The notes beneath the pieces are model-generated. The model made no database searches, had not been told where the DNA came from, and was given only the letters and a program-made list of their open reading frames with translations. This document shows, in pieces, positions 11,524 to 20,600 of a DNA stretch of 36,300 bases. Origin of the DNA: an uncultured Akkermansia sp. (GTDB lineage Bacteria; Verrucomicrobiota; Verrucomicrobiia; Verrucomicrobiales; Akkermansiaceae); contig CANPYO010000013.1 in the NCBI GenBank assembly GCA_947588645.1, positions 1-36,300 on the forward strand, read 5' to 3'. The translations under genes were made by a program, and so were the position numbers. The stretch's first letter is position 1. Each line of letters opens with the position of its first letter.

Positions 11524-11574
11524 CGGACGGCGGAGGGGATGCCCATCGGTTCGTGAGGCATCCCCCGCCATCCG
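11524..11574 (-). other. Strong stem-loop between tuf and tRNA-Trp
   Basis: The arms 11524-11543 and 11557-11574 form a long G+C-rich stem: the core GGGATGCC/GGCATCCC is perfect, and an outer GGCGG/CCGCC block and CGGA/TCCG extend it across a 2-base bulge. A second 7-bp stem, AGCTACA/TGTAGCT, lies closer to tuf at 11579-11613. On the transcribed (minus) strand the stem is followed by an A-rich stretch, not a U-tract. A processing signal ahead of the tRNA, or a barrier limiting read-through from tuf, fits better than a classical terminator. Confidence 0.55.
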
Positions 11575-11646
11575 CACCAGCTACACCCCGCAATCGTGGT
11601 GCCGGATGTAGCTGTGGGGGTTAAGTTAATGTGGACGGCGGACCAA

Positions 11647-12828
11647 TCAGGCCTTGATCTTGGCCACCTTGCCAGCGCCCACGGTACGACCACCTTCGCG
11701 GATTGCGAAGCGCATACCTTCCTCCATTGCGATGGGGGTAATGAGTTCCACACCGATGGTCACGTTGTCACCGGGCATCACCATTTCCGTGCCCTCAGGC
11801 AGGGTAACGGTACCCGTCACATCCGTGGTGCGGAAATAGAACTGCGGACGGTAGTTCGCAAAGAACGGGGTGTGACGCCCACCTTCCTCCTTGGTGAGCA
11901 CGTACACAGCTGCCTCAAAGGCGGTGTGAGGAGTCACCGAACCCGGTTTGGCAATCACCTGACCGCGTACGATGTCCTCCTTCTTGATGCCGCGCAACAG
12001 CACGCCCACATTGTCACCAGCCTCGCCCTTGTCGAGCAATTTGCGGAACATCTCAATGTCAGTCACAGCTGTCTTCACCGTCGGCTTGATCCCCACGATT
12101 TCCACTTCCTCCATCTTGTTGATGACACCACGCTCAATACGACCGGTCGCAACCGTGCCGCGACCGGAGATGGAGAACACGTCCTCCACCGGCATCAGGA
12201 AGGGTTTATCAACCGGACGCTCCGGAGTCGGAATGTAAGTATCCACGGCCTCCATAAGGTCCAGGATGGACTTGACGGCATCCGGGTCTCCCTCCAAAGC
12301 CTTCACGGCAGAGCCCTTGATGATAGGAATCTCGTCACCCGGGAAGTCGTAGGAAGAAAGGAGCTCGCGAATCTCCATCTCCACCAGCTCGGCGAGTTCG
12401 GGATCAGCAAGATCCATCTTGTTCATGTACACGACGATGTAGGGCACGCCCACCTGACGAGCAAGCAGGATGTGCTCACGTGTCTGAGGCATGGGACCAT
12501 CTGCGGCGGAAACGACGAGAATGGCACCGTCCATCTGAGCAGCACCGGTGATCATGTTCTTCACATAGTCGGCGTGCCCTGGGCAATCAACGTGAGCATA
12601 GTGGCGCTTGTCGGTCTGGTACTCGACGTGGGCGGTGGAGATGGTGATACCACGCTCGCGCTCCTCGGGAGCTCCGTCAATCTGATCGTACGCCTTGTAT
12701 TCAGCCTTACCCTGGTCTGCAAGAACCTTAGTAATTGCAGCCGTGAGGGAAGTCTTACCATGGTCAACGTGACCGATCGTCCCCACGTTCACATGGGGTT
12801 TGGTTCTCTGGAATGCTTCTTTAGCCAT
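11647..12828 (-). CDS. tuf: Elongation factor Tu
   Basis: EF-Tu, 393 residues, the GTPase that delivers aminoacyl-tRNA to the ribosome. The G1 P-loop GHVDHGKT is at residues 19-26, followed by the switch I region RGITIS, the G3 motif DCPGH with the catalytic His region HADYVKNM, and the G4 motif NKMD (NKCD in E. coli). Domain 2 contains the [13 protein letters not shown] signature. Domain 3 ends in [12 protein letters not shown]. Length is normal. The gene lies between tRNA-Thr and tRNA-Trp, like tufB loci in many phyla, and is probably read from the promoter upstream of tRNA-Thr. Confidence 0.98.
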   Translation of the reverse strand: MAKEAFQRTKPHVNVGTIGHVDHGKTSLTAAITKVLADQGKAEYKAYDQIDGAPEERERGITISTAHVEYQTDKRHYAHVDCPGHADYVKNMITGAAQMDGAILVVSAADGPMPQTREHILLARQVGVPYIVVYMNKMDLADPELAELVEMEIRELLSSYDFPGDEIPIIKGSAVKALEGDPDAVKSILDLMEAVDTYIPTPERPVDKPFLMPVEDVFSISGRGTVATGRIERGVINKMEEVEIVGIKPTVKTAVTDIEMFRKLLDKGEAGDNVGVLLRGIKKEDIVRGQVIAKPGSVTPHTAFEAAVYVLTKEEGGRHTPFFANYRPQFYFRTTDVTGTVTLPEGTEMVMPGDNVTIGVELITPIAMEEGMRFAIREGGRTVGAGKVAKIKA

Positions 12829-12874
12829 AATGTTTCTGAATTAGTTTGAGCTGCTTATTCTTGCAGAGCATCAA

Positions 12875-12946
<72 letters not shown>

Positions 12947-12961
12947 GATCACGCTCCAGAG

Positions 12962-12980
12962 CCGTCCCACGAAGGGACGG
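12962..12980 (-). other. Leader hairpin upstream of tRNA-Thr
   Basis: A perfect 7-bp stem CCGTCCC/GGGACGG with a 5-base loop (TTCGT on the transcribed strand) lies between the predicted transcription start and the tRNA 5' end. It could be a 5' leader structure removed by RNase P or a stability element; it has no U-tract and is not a terminator. Confidence 0.4.
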
Positions 12981-12992
12981 AAAAGCGGGGAG

Positions 12993-13021
12993 AATATACA
13001 CGACTTTTTGCACCACGTCAA
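12993..13021 (-). promoter_or_regulatory. Sigma-70-type promoter for the tRNA-Thr-tuf cluster
   Basis: On the minus strand a -35 box TTGACG (13016-13021) and a -10 box TATATT (12993-12998) are separated by 17 bases. This is close to consensus at optimal spacing, with the predicted start near 12986 and the tRNA beginning at 12946. A perfect inverted repeat TTTTGTC/GACAAAA with a 5-base spacer lies just upstream at 13048-13066, in UP-element or operator position. This is the obvious promoter for the cluster. Confidence 0.8.
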
Positions 13022-13133
13022 CCACAATTTCGCGAAAAGATACATTTTTTTGTCAAAGAGACAAAATAAGGTGAGCTAATGGGTGGTAAAATTAGGTTGC
13101 CGATGGGCGCGGATAGATGCATGCTGGTGGTCT

Positions 13134-13619
13134 ATGAAAACAAATGCAATTATTACAGCAATGGCATTGAGCAGCTTCCTAGCCATGGGTGCCACGGATG
13201 ACACAACTACCACGGGGGGGCAGGATGCTACGGCGCCGTCCATCACCTGTAACATGGATGGCTCGGGGGCTTCATGCGATGAGACATACTGGCTGAATGT
13301 GGACACCATGACACTGGCAGCGGCGAACGGTGACCCAATCGCGCAATATGCTATAGCCTACATCACCGAAAACGGGGTGAACGGAACCAAAAAGGATCCG
13401 GAAAAGGCGCAAGCGATGTATGCGCACGCACTGCCGGGCCTGATGAAGGCAGCCAAGGAAGGAAACCCCACCGCATGCCGCGCCCTGGCCCACATGTATG
13501 AACACGGCAAGGGGGTAGATAAGGATGAAGAAAAAGCTCAACAGTTCATGGACAGCTGCAAAGATAACGGCGGCAAAGAACACACCAACCCAACTGATTC
13601 GACAAGCACGGACATGTAA
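13134..13619 (+). CDS. Small exported Sel1-repeat protein
   Basis: A 161-residue protein. ATG 13134 gives an N-terminal signal peptide (charged MKT, hydrophobic to about residue 20, ending AMGA); the frame extends 17 codons upstream, but that would bury the signal. A Thr/Gly-rich linker follows. The C-terminal half then shows about two Sel1-like (TPR-related) repeats: AANGDPIAQYAIAYITENG with DPEKAQAMYAHAL, and KEGNPTACRALAHMYEHGKG with DEEKAQQFM. Two cysteines (about 39 and 48) in the linker could form a disulfide. Sel1 repeats mediate protein-protein contacts; the partner is unknown. It is a single gene divergent from the tuf cluster and followed by a terminator. Confidence 0.8.
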   Translation: MKTNAIITAMALSSFLAMGATDDTTTTGGQDATAPSITCNMDGSGASCDETYWLNVDTMTLAAANGDPIAQYAIAYITENGVNGTKKDPEKAQAMYAHALPGLMKAAKEGNPTACRALAHMYEHGKGVDKDEEKAQQFMDSCKDNGGKEHTNPTDSTSTDM

Positions 13620-13642
13620 TGTGATTGGTACTTTGGTCACGA

Positions 13643-13676
13643 AGCGCGCGCTGCCGGGAGGTAGCGCGCGCTTTTT
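13643..13676 (+). terminator. Intrinsic terminator of the Sel1-repeat gene
   Basis: A perfect 10-bp stem AGCGCGCGCT/AGCGCGCGCT (13643-13652 and 13663-13672) with a 10-base loop runs straight into TTTTT on the plus strand, 23 bases past the stop codon of the Sel1-repeat gene. Confidence 0.85.
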
Positions 13677-13880
13677 GAAGTATGTTTGACGTACAGGTGA
13701 AATTCTCGAAAGGAACAGGATGGGAAAAGCCGAGAACTCAAAAGCGCTATGGGAATACCGAACCACGGAACGGGAAGGCTGACGAATGGACGATTTCGAC
13801 TGCACGTGCAGAAGACTCATCAGAGATAGGATGCAGGCTCAGGCAGAGCGAGCGGGAAGTTTAGTCTCCGCGCGCTTCAA

Positions 13881-14669
13881 CTACAGCCCAGGATACCGTA
13901 GCTGCTCCTCATCGTAGAAAACATGCACAAGATAAAGTCCCCCGGGCGGTGCGCAAAAACGCGGCGGTGCGCCGTCGGGATGCAGCAAGGCCTCTTCAAT
14001 ATCATGGAGTGATAGTGCGCCGTATGCGACCTGAACAGCAGCTCCAACGAGCATGCGCACCATGCGGTATAAGAAGCCGGATCCACAAAACCGGATAACA
14101 AGCATATCCGCACGCTGTGTTGCAGAAACGGAGAATATGGTACGCGTAAAGAACCCCGAGGGAATGGGAAGTGGTTCGTTGCCGCGGCGAGCAGAAAAAC
14201 GCCGAAAATCGTGTTCTCCGCAGTAGAGCTGCAGTGCGCGACGTAGCTTAGCCACATTCAGGGGACGAGTGCAATGCCAAACTCGTCCGGCAAGATGAGG
14301 CAGCAAAACGGGAGCACGGCAAATGCGGTATTCGTACTCCTTGCCACATGCACTAAAACGTGCATGAAAATCCGGTGATACCGTCCACACACTCATGATG
14401 CGCACAGATGCCGGCAATTGAGCATTCAACGCTGCCAGCCACGCATCCTCTCTCATGCGACAAGAAGTTGGCACATCTGCATGGAAACACTGCCCAAGAG
14501 CATGAACTCCAGAGTCGGTACGACCTGCTGCGTGGATGCGTACCGGAAATTTGAGGATACGAGTAAAAGCAGCCTCGAGGCAATCCTGCACGGTATCTCC
14601 ACTGGCCTGGCTTTGCCAGCCATGCCACGGTTCTCCATCATACGCACAGGTAAAAAGATAGCGAGGCAT
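13881..14669 (-). CDS. truA: tRNA pseudouridine(38-40) synthase TruA
   Basis: TruA, 262 residues, converts uridines 38-40 of the tRNA anticodon arm to pseudouridine. The N-terminus (MPRYLFTCAYDGEPWHGWQ) is the family's opening strand. The catalytic motif GRTDSGVHALGQ places the nucleophile at D52. Further conserved parts are the KEYEYRI region and the C-terminal GSGFLYRMVRMLVG. Length is normal (E. coli 270). It lies 97 bases downstream of an acidic lipoprotein gene and probably shares its promoter. Its 3' end approaches the Sel1-repeat terminator from the opposite side; no clear terminator of its own was seen. Confidence 0.95.
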   Translation of the reverse strand: MPRYLFTCAYDGEPWHGWQSQASGDTVQDCLEAAFTRILKFPVRIHAAGRTDSGVHALGQCFHADVPTSCRMREDAWLAALNAQLPASVRIMSVWTVSPDFHARFSACGKEYEYRICRAPVLLPHLAGRVWHCTRPLNVAKLRRALQLYCGEHDFRRFSARRGNEPLPIPSGFFTRTIFSVSATQRADMLVIRFCGSGFLYRMVRMLVGAAVQVAYGALSLHDIEEALLHPDGAPPRFCAPPGGLYLVHVFYDEEQLRYPGL

Positions 14670-14766
14670 GCGAACGGCAGATACAGATCAACGACTCCGC
14701 GATCCCCACAAACAACCAAGCGCCGCAGAAGATGTGCGGCACGCGAAAAATCACAGGTGAAGTCTA

Positions 14767-15492
14767 TCAGAGATCCTCCTCGCCTGAATCATCGGATTCC
14801 GAAGGCTCAGCATCGCCGTCGGAAGATGCCTCTCCATCATCTTTCCCCTGCTCTGATGTAGCAGTTGGCACTTCTTGCGGTTCGTCTTTCAGAGCCGGCA
14901 CCGCAGGCACATCAGCGTCCGAGTCGAACTTCACGTTAGAGACAGATGCCACCGAAGCACGATAAGCCAAGGCATCGCGAAGTTTCTCGGAGCCGTAATA
15001 TTCTGCGAAGTCCCCCGGTGTCTCATGCTGATTATTCATGTCCTGCATATAACGCAGCCCCTCCTCCTTGAGTTCATCCGGGGTACCCGTGGCTCCTTGG
15101 TTTTTAGCAATGGCGATAAGAAGACGGTCTGAATCGACCTCTCCATCACTGCTGGTAACCGGAAAGCTGGCACGCACACGACCGATCTCGCGAGCGAGAG
15201 CCTTTATGGCAGCAGCGTAGTCCGCACCTATTCTCTCGGAATCATCCTCAGCAGCACGATAAAGAGCTGTATCATTCAGGGCAAACACACGCACCTTGGC
15301 ATTCTCAAAACGTTTATTAAGCACGGCAACACGGGGAGCGTGAGCATCAGCAGTGGCTGTATCAGTGACAGCTCGAAGCTCAGTGGTAAGATCGTGAGCA
15401 AGTTCGACAACATTCTTGCTCTCCTTCTGGCATGAGCTGAATGTGAGAGAAATTAAGATGGCGCAAGACGCCGCAAAAATGGTACGTTTCAT
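14767..15492 (-). CDS. Acidic-tailed lipoprotein of unknown function
   Basis: A 241-residue protein. ATG 15492 (MKRTIFAASCAILISL) gives a lipoprotein signal peptide with lipobox FSSC and lipidated C21; the frame runs 19 codons further upstream, through the -10 region of a promoter, so the longer start is unlikely. The body (about 25-185) is predicted mostly helical and charged, with no domain I recognise. The last 50 residues are strongly acidic and Ser/Glu/Asp rich, ending SGEEDL. It is the first gene of an apparent two-gene unit with truA. No function can be assigned; an envelope-anchored scaffold or low-complexity protein is possible. Confidence 0.8.
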   Translation of the reverse strand: MKRTIFAASCAILISLTFSSCQKESKNVVELAHDLTTELRAVTDTATADAHAPRVAVLNKRFENAKVRVFALNDTALYRAAEDDSERIGADYAAAIKALAREIGRVRASFPVTSSDGEVDSDRLLIAIAKNQGATGTPDELKEEGLRYMQDMNNQHETPGDFAEYYGSEKLRDALAYRASVASVSNVKFDSDADVPAVPALKDEPQEVPTATSEQGKDDGEASSDGDAEPSESDDSGEEDL

Positions 15493-15520
15493 GGATGGAG
15501 TGAAGCAGTTCTTCTCTTGC

Positions 15521-15549
15521 ACTTTAGCAAGAAATAGAGGCTGTGTCAA
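15521..15549 (-). promoter_or_regulatory. Promoter of the lipoprotein-truA unit
   Basis: On the minus strand a perfect -35 box TTGACA (15544-15549) and a -10 box TAAAGT (15521-15526) are separated by 17 bases, with a predicted start near 15514 and the lipoprotein ATG at 15492. It fixes the start of that gene downstream of 15514. Confidence 0.75.
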
Positions 15550-15689
15550 GGTAAAGAGGAAGAAAAAATGAGGAGAATCACATCTGTCCCAAGAAAAACG
15601 CGACTTCTCAAACGACGGAAACGGCTTCTAAAAGATTATAAATCATTTATAATTCGGTGTACAACGACTGCAGACGAAGTTTACCTATA

Positions 15690-15893
15690 TACGATTGTAC
15701 ATCGTAAATGATCAGCCGCCCTGCGGCTGCCTGGGACCGTCGGCAGTTTTGTACGATTTGGGAAATTCCCGCGCTTGCGCGCGAACTTGGCGAAGCTTGA
15801 CAATCTTGTCGGGCTTACTTTTTTCACCCATAGGAAACGCATGGGAAATGGGTTGAATGAACCCGGAGAAAATTTTATTGGGACACGTGTGGG
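15690..15893 (+). repeat. Composite interspersed repeat, copy 1
   Basis: This is a mosaic intergenic element. It begins with ACGATTGTACATCGTAAAT, followed by a perfect CAGCCGC/GCGGCTG hairpin, the block GGGACCGTCGGCAGTTTTG (15733-15751), TACGATTT, and a GCGC-rich palindrome (CGCGCTTGCGCGCG). It ends with a 59-base module (15835-15893) holding GGGTTGAATGAACCC and finishing GGGACACGTGTGG. Bases 15710-15759 align to 23377-23426 with about 42 of 50 identical, and the end module is nearly identical to 33671-33730. The element fills most of the 445-base gap between the lipoprotein promoter and the GNAT gene. No gene is supported in it, although short open frames cross it on both strands. Confidence 0.75.
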
Positions 15894-15937
15894 AGAGAAT
15901 GTAAAAAAACTCAGCGGAAGAAACAACCGGGTAACGC

Positions 15938-16423
15938 TCAGCAGTGAGGCGGATCCGGCAATAAATCTTCGTAGATGCCCGGACTGGAATCCGGAATGTC
16001 AATAGCTCCGGCAACCTTGCGGTAAAAATCTGCCGGTCCCACTCCACCCAAAATAGCGTAGGCATACCCCATGTGGCGCATCTCGTGAAGCGCGGTGAGC
16101 AAAAGACCCCGACCAATCCCCTGACCACGCGCAGTCTCAGTCAGCCCCATGGGACCTAGGAAACCGCGCATGGTAGCATCGACACACACAAAACCGAGGA
16201 TAGCAGCATTGCGCGTAGCGATAAAACATCCCGTTGGCTGATGGCTCATAGCTATCGTAGCTTCACTCACCCACTTGGGACTGAAGTTCGCCGCCACCCA
16301 ACTCTGCAGGGTGAGAAGCTCGTAGGGCATGCAGCGGCGGATGCGAATGCCTCGCTCTTCTAACCCGTATGCCGCAACATCCAGGCTCGGCAAAGCATAA
16401 AGGCGTACTATCATATCGTGCAT
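15938..16423 (-). CDS. GNAT-family N-acetyltransferase
   Basis: A 161-residue protein of the GCN5-related N-acetyltransferase fold, transferring an acetyl group from acetyl-CoA to an unknown amine. The acetyl-CoA pyrophosphate-binding motif A is clear: GLTETARGQGIGRGLLLTALHEM, with the R/Q-x-x-G-x-G/A core RGQGIGRG at about residues 98-105. The preceding strand GCFIATRNAAILGFVCVD and the following YAILGGVGPADFYRKVAGA match the fold order. An alternative start at 16414 would remove three residues. It sits downstream of the terminator of the TPR operon and appears monocistronic. Substrate unknown. Confidence 0.85.
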   Translation of the reverse strand: MHDMIVRLYALPSLDVAAYGLEERGIRIRRCMPYELLTLQSWVAANFSPKWVSEATIAMSHQPTGCFIATRNAAILGFVCVDATMRGFLGPMGLTETARGQGIGRGLLLTALHEMRHMGYAYAILGGVGPADFYRKVAGAIDIPDSSPGIYEDLLPDPPHC

Positions 16424-16464
16424 GGTCGGAAAAAGGGAAGCAGCTTTTCGAAGGAAAATGAATG

Positions 16465-16506
16465 AAAAAAAGGCAAGTGAAGAGCGTTAAGGAACTTCAC
16501 CTGCCT
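16465..16506 (-). terminator. Intrinsic terminator of the ExbB-ExbD-TPR operon
   Basis: On the minus strand, 20 bases past the stop of the 346-residue gene, a 12-bp stem (AGGCAGGTGAAG with CTTCACTTGCCT, one G-U pair) closes a 12-base loop and is followed by TTTTTTT. This is a textbook rho-independent terminator ending the five-gene operon. Confidence 0.88.
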
Positions 16507-16525
16507 GCCAAAGTATGTCTCAGTA

Positions 16526-17566
16526 TTACTTCTTGTCTCCTTTTTGTGCTTCTAACTGCTCGCTGAAATAAAGAGAAGAAGCGGTAGAAATACCTTCATC
16601 CTTGATCTGGGGAGCGTAAACATTACGCAACAAGTAGGCAAGAGACACGGCATCCCGGAAGTTGTAAGGGGCTGCCCCCCACACCTTTTTGTCCATCTTT
16701 TTCTTAGCCTTGGGTACATATTCTTTCACTCCCGGCATTGCCCACAGAATGCGGAATGCGCGATGCATGGCATCCACGGGTATCTCCATGAAACGACCAT
16801 GGGACGACGCCACAGCCTCACAGTACGCATCCACCGCCAAGCTGGCAATCTCTGCGTGCTCGGGAGTGATGCCCTTTTGAATCTCCTCAGCTGGGATGTT
16901 ACTTGCTAGAGCACGGCCCAACGCATATTTGAGCCATGTGTACACCTCAGAAGTGACAGCGGGAAATTTAACTGCAGATGCAATAGCCTCCTCCGCCTCC
17001 TTTTTACGCTCCTCTGCCGTGGAAGGATCGTCGCTAACCTTGCCCAAGATAGCTGCAGCCTCTACCTTGGCGCGGTCAGGAGCCTCCAGCATCTTAGGCG
17101 ACGGGAAATCCGCAGCAGCCTTGGCCAAGCCATTCCAGTCCAGTGCTCGTGCATTACAACTCAGCTCCATGAGAGCGGCCATAGTGGACGGATTATTGGG
17201 TAAACCGGCAAATCCAGCGTAAGTAGAGCGTACACGCGCCAGCTGACGTTTTGCTGTACTCAAGTCATCGTTGGAGTACGCACGCAGTGCGTTGGCCAAG
17301 TCCACAGGGGATTCAATAAAGAACAATTTGTAGTTCTTCGTTTGATCCAGCACGGGAGGTTCATCGCGTGACACGACACTGAGGAAGGCTCCCTTCGTCA
17401 CAGATGGAGGCGCCATAATCATAATGCGGCGAGCCTTCCCTTTGTTCGGCTGAACCTGCGCAGTGAGCGTTGTGGACGTCGGAGCCGCTTGCTGCTCCTG
17501 AGCCGACAACTGCGGCAGCGCTGCAAGCAATCCGGAAAGCAAAATAAGAACATGCTTTGTTTTCAT
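16526..17566 (-). CDS. Exported protein of unknown function, last gene of ExbBD-TPR operon
   Basis: A 346-residue protein with a Sec signal peptide (MKTKHVLILLSGLLAALPQLSA, cleavage near residue 22). The mature part opens with a basic, Pro/Lys-containing stretch and a short beta-looking segment (ARRIMIMAPPSV). An all-helical region of alanine-rich repeats follows (about 90-330), reminiscent of TPR or other alpha-solenoid folds but without a consensus I can name. It starts 39 bases after the 1,127-residue helical-repeat gene and is followed by a strong terminator, so it is the distal gene of the ExbB-ExbD operon. A periplasmic partner of the big repeat protein is a reasonable inference; no catalytic motif is visible. 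Confidence 0.8.
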   Translation of the reverse strand: MKTKHVLILLSGLLAALPQLSAQEQQAAPTSTTLTAQVQPNKGKARRIMIMAPPSVTKGAFLSVVSRDEPPVLDQTKNYKLFFIESPVDLANALRAYSNDDLSTAKRQLARVRSTYAGFAGLPNNPSTMAALMELSCNARALDWNGLAKAAADFPSPKMLEAPDRAKVEAAAILGKVSDDPSTAEERKKEAEEAIASAVKFPAVTSEVYTWLKYALGRALASNIPAEEIQKGITPEHAEIASLAVDAYCEAVASSHGRFMEIPVDAMHRAFRILWAMPGVKEYVPKAKKKMDKKVWGAAPYNFRDAVSLAYLLRNVYAPQIKDEGISTASSLYFSEQLEAQKGDKK

Positions 17567-17605
17567 ATCTTTAGGGTCAGTAAATTGTTGTTACCAAGGA
17601 AGCGA

Positions 17606-20600
17606 TCACTTGCTAAGTTGAGATTGAAAATCGTTCTTTTCCTTTTCTTCACGCTGGACTTCAGCATCCTTGGAGTACTCCTCCACAAGCAGTATCACCT
17701 CGTTGAACAAGTCGCGTTCACTCGGTGTCATCTTCTTGTCAATACCGGCGCGGCGAATCTGATTCACATAATCGCGGCCAGTGTTCCATGCGCGCCAGTG
17801 GTCAGACTGCTTAAAGTTGTTCTTCAGGCGGTCGCCGGAAGAGGGGGTATTACGCTTCCAGAGCTGGGTCATAATGCCCTTCACCGCCGGAGCAGAGAAG
17901 GCAATGTTACCACGATTCTGGCTATAGAGATTCACATAGGTCTGAATACCCTCCTGAACTTTACCTGAGGAGCAGTAGGCCTCCGCAAGCTTGAGCATCA
18001 TCTCTAGGCGCTCACGCGGAGTGCTGCCTCCGCGCACATTCATGAATTTGCTGGCGCTATCCACAGCCCCTTGGTAGTTACCCGTGTTCATGTTCAAATC
18101 GGTGAGACCGATGAGAGCCGGGCCGACGACGGCGGGATCCTGCGCTGAAGCGAGCTTAGAGTAGAGGGCAAAGGCCTGTTGCTGAGCGGCAGAATCATCG
18201 GAGAGAGAGAGAGCCTGCGCTTTTCCTAGCTCAGCCTCGTTCTGGTAATCCGTACCGCGATCAAGAACCTGATCAAAGTAGGAGAGAGCAACTTCAACCT
18301 CCGACTTACGCTCCGGACTCCCCGGACGGAAGCGGCGCGCATAATCCACCTCGAAATTACCCACCTGCACGCAGATGAAGTTGGTGAGATCTTCCGGCTT
18401 GAAGGCATCTCGCATCTGACGGAAGGAACGCGCAATATCGCGTTCCAGCGCGGCAACTTCCTCTGTTTTACCCCCTCGTTTGGCAGATGCCATGGCCTCG
18501 TTCATGGAGTTGAGCAGAGCCATGCGGAGAATGGCGTTGCTGTACTTGTCCTGCGGATCAATGCCCGGGAAGTTGGTAAGGTGCTGCGTCTTCTCCTCCA
18601 AGGTGAGCACCTTGTTGTGAAAGTCTTTCTCACCGTTCACGTAAGAATCAACGTAGGAATTAATCGTACGCTCCAGCTCGGGGTTGTGGAGGTTATTCTT
18701 GAAGTCATACGTTGCCTCGCGAGCGATCACCTTCTGGGCGTTGGCGAGAGCTGCCTCGTAGGCAGAAGCATCTTTGGACTCCAAGGAGCGGGAGAGCTGT
18801 AAAGAAGCCATTTGAAGAGCATACGCATCGCCCTCGCTATCCACATTCTGCCAATAGGTATCAAAATATCCCTTCACGCGCGCAGCCAAGGCCGCGGCGT
18901 CCTCCCCCTCACGCGGGTATTCCGGTGCAAAGGAAACGAGCCAGAAGAGAGCGTTGGATGCGACAGGCTTGCCCTTGCCGTCCTCCAGTTTAAGCGCTGC
19001 GGGCACGCACTCCTCTAGGGCTTCGATACCCTTGGGCTTGACCGAATCGTCATCCCCGTTGATGAGGATGCTGCCGGCAAGCAAACGAGAGGTGGGGTAT
19101 AGTTCATGCTCTTTCCAGTTCTTGGCAATTACTTCACAGTATCGCAGGGCTTTTTGAAGGTCCGCCTTGTCAGCGTTTTCGTCCCCATGACCACGGCGCT
19201 TCATGAGCACGGTAATAGCGTCAAAGTACACGTTGGGAGCCATGCTGTTTTCCTGCAGATTGATGGAGGGATACTTCTGCATGAAAGCATCCGCCATGGC
19301 CATCGCTTTGTCATAATTTTTCGGTTCCTGGGCACCGAGCTCTTTGTAGGCATCCATGACAAAGTACATGGTCTGAGGCTCGTAATTGAGCACCTGCTCC
19401 GGAGTGAGCCCTCCCTCTTTCGGAGTGAACAGACCGGACTCGAGCAGCTCCGTACCCGCCTTCACCACTTGATCCATGCGTGCCAGATAATAGAGAGCGG
19501 CAATTTTGGAGAAACTCGCACCCACGTAGTTGAGGGGATCTTTTTCCTTGTTGAGACCGGCAAGCACCTCTTCAGCAGCGGGAATGACACGTTCCCACTG
19601 TTTCTCTTTCGTGAGGCGAATCATCTTGTTGATGGCCACGACATTCTTGTTCCCATCCCCCACATTCTCGGGGTTGAGCTTATCCTCATACTTAAGAGCA
19701 GTCGCCTCATCACCTGTAGCTCGACAGAGCTGAGAATACTGCAAGTAGTTCAAATCACGCAGCTCTTTTTTATCGCCACCCTGTTGACGCAGGTGTGGGT
19801 AACGCTCCAGCATGAGCTTGACACCGGCCTTAGCCAACCGACTGGATCCCATACGTACTGATGCATTCGCGAGGGTGAGCACCGTGTAGGCTTCCAGCTC
19901 CGTATGATCATTGATCAGTGTGGTAAGCCGCTCTGCATACCCCTTGCTGCGATCTCCCACGTAGGTAATCCCCATATTTTTATCCGCCACGGAGCGCGCA
20001 GATGAACCAACAAGCTTCACAACATCCATCAGCGAATCGCGCGCCTCTACAGTATCGGGCATAATCCCGAAAATTTTGTTGGCTGTGCGGAGGCAGGCGA
20101 GCACCTGATCCATATTACCGGCACGCAAACCTTCTTCCATGAGACGAATGGAGCGCACGCCGTAGTTGTACAGGTTGGCGGTGTAAGGTGCAAGTCGGTG
20201 CGGCGCCACATGGAAACTGCCGGGGTTGGCTTCTATCATCTTGGCTCCCCACTCAATATACTGCGGGTTTTCTGAAGCAACGTTCATCACAGTGCTCAGA
20301 GCGTTCATAACCATATCATCGGGCAGAACAGCCTGAGCTTTGCCCATACGCTCCATGTATGTACCCGCCTTGTTGAAATCAGGCTGATCCTTCTGCAAAT
20401 ACGCCTGCAGCAACAACGCACACACCTGACCGTCCACCTTCATTTTTTTCTCACGCTGGGAAACCTTACCGCCGTCGTAAAGTCCCAAGTACTCCTCCAG
20501 CAGAGGAATGCACTGTTCGAACATCTCGCGGTTTCCCTCTTTTCCATTCGCCCCACTAGCCTGTTGGTACCGTGCCAACCCCTGCTGAAAGAGCGCCATC

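Noticed and set aside
11524..11574. Intrinsic terminator after tuf
   Set aside because: The stem is strong but the transcribed strand continues with A-rich sequence instead of a U-tract, and tRNA-Trp-secE-nusG follow in the same direction.
11596..12849. 417-codon plus-strand open frame opposite tuf
   Set aside because: Antisense shadow of tuf, with no independent signal or ribosome site.
15775..16005. Plus-strand frame reading the tail repeat (MGNGLNEPGE...)
   Set aside because: The same peptide fragment appears at 33671 only because the DNA module is repeated; the frame shifts after an inserted base there, so coding selection is not supported.
15712..16128. 138-codon minus-strand frame overlapping the GNAT gene and repeat copy 1
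   Set aside because: Its first part is an out-of-frame reading of the GNAT gene and the rest is translated repeat. Similar peptide strings at other repeat copies reflect DNA-level repeat conservation.
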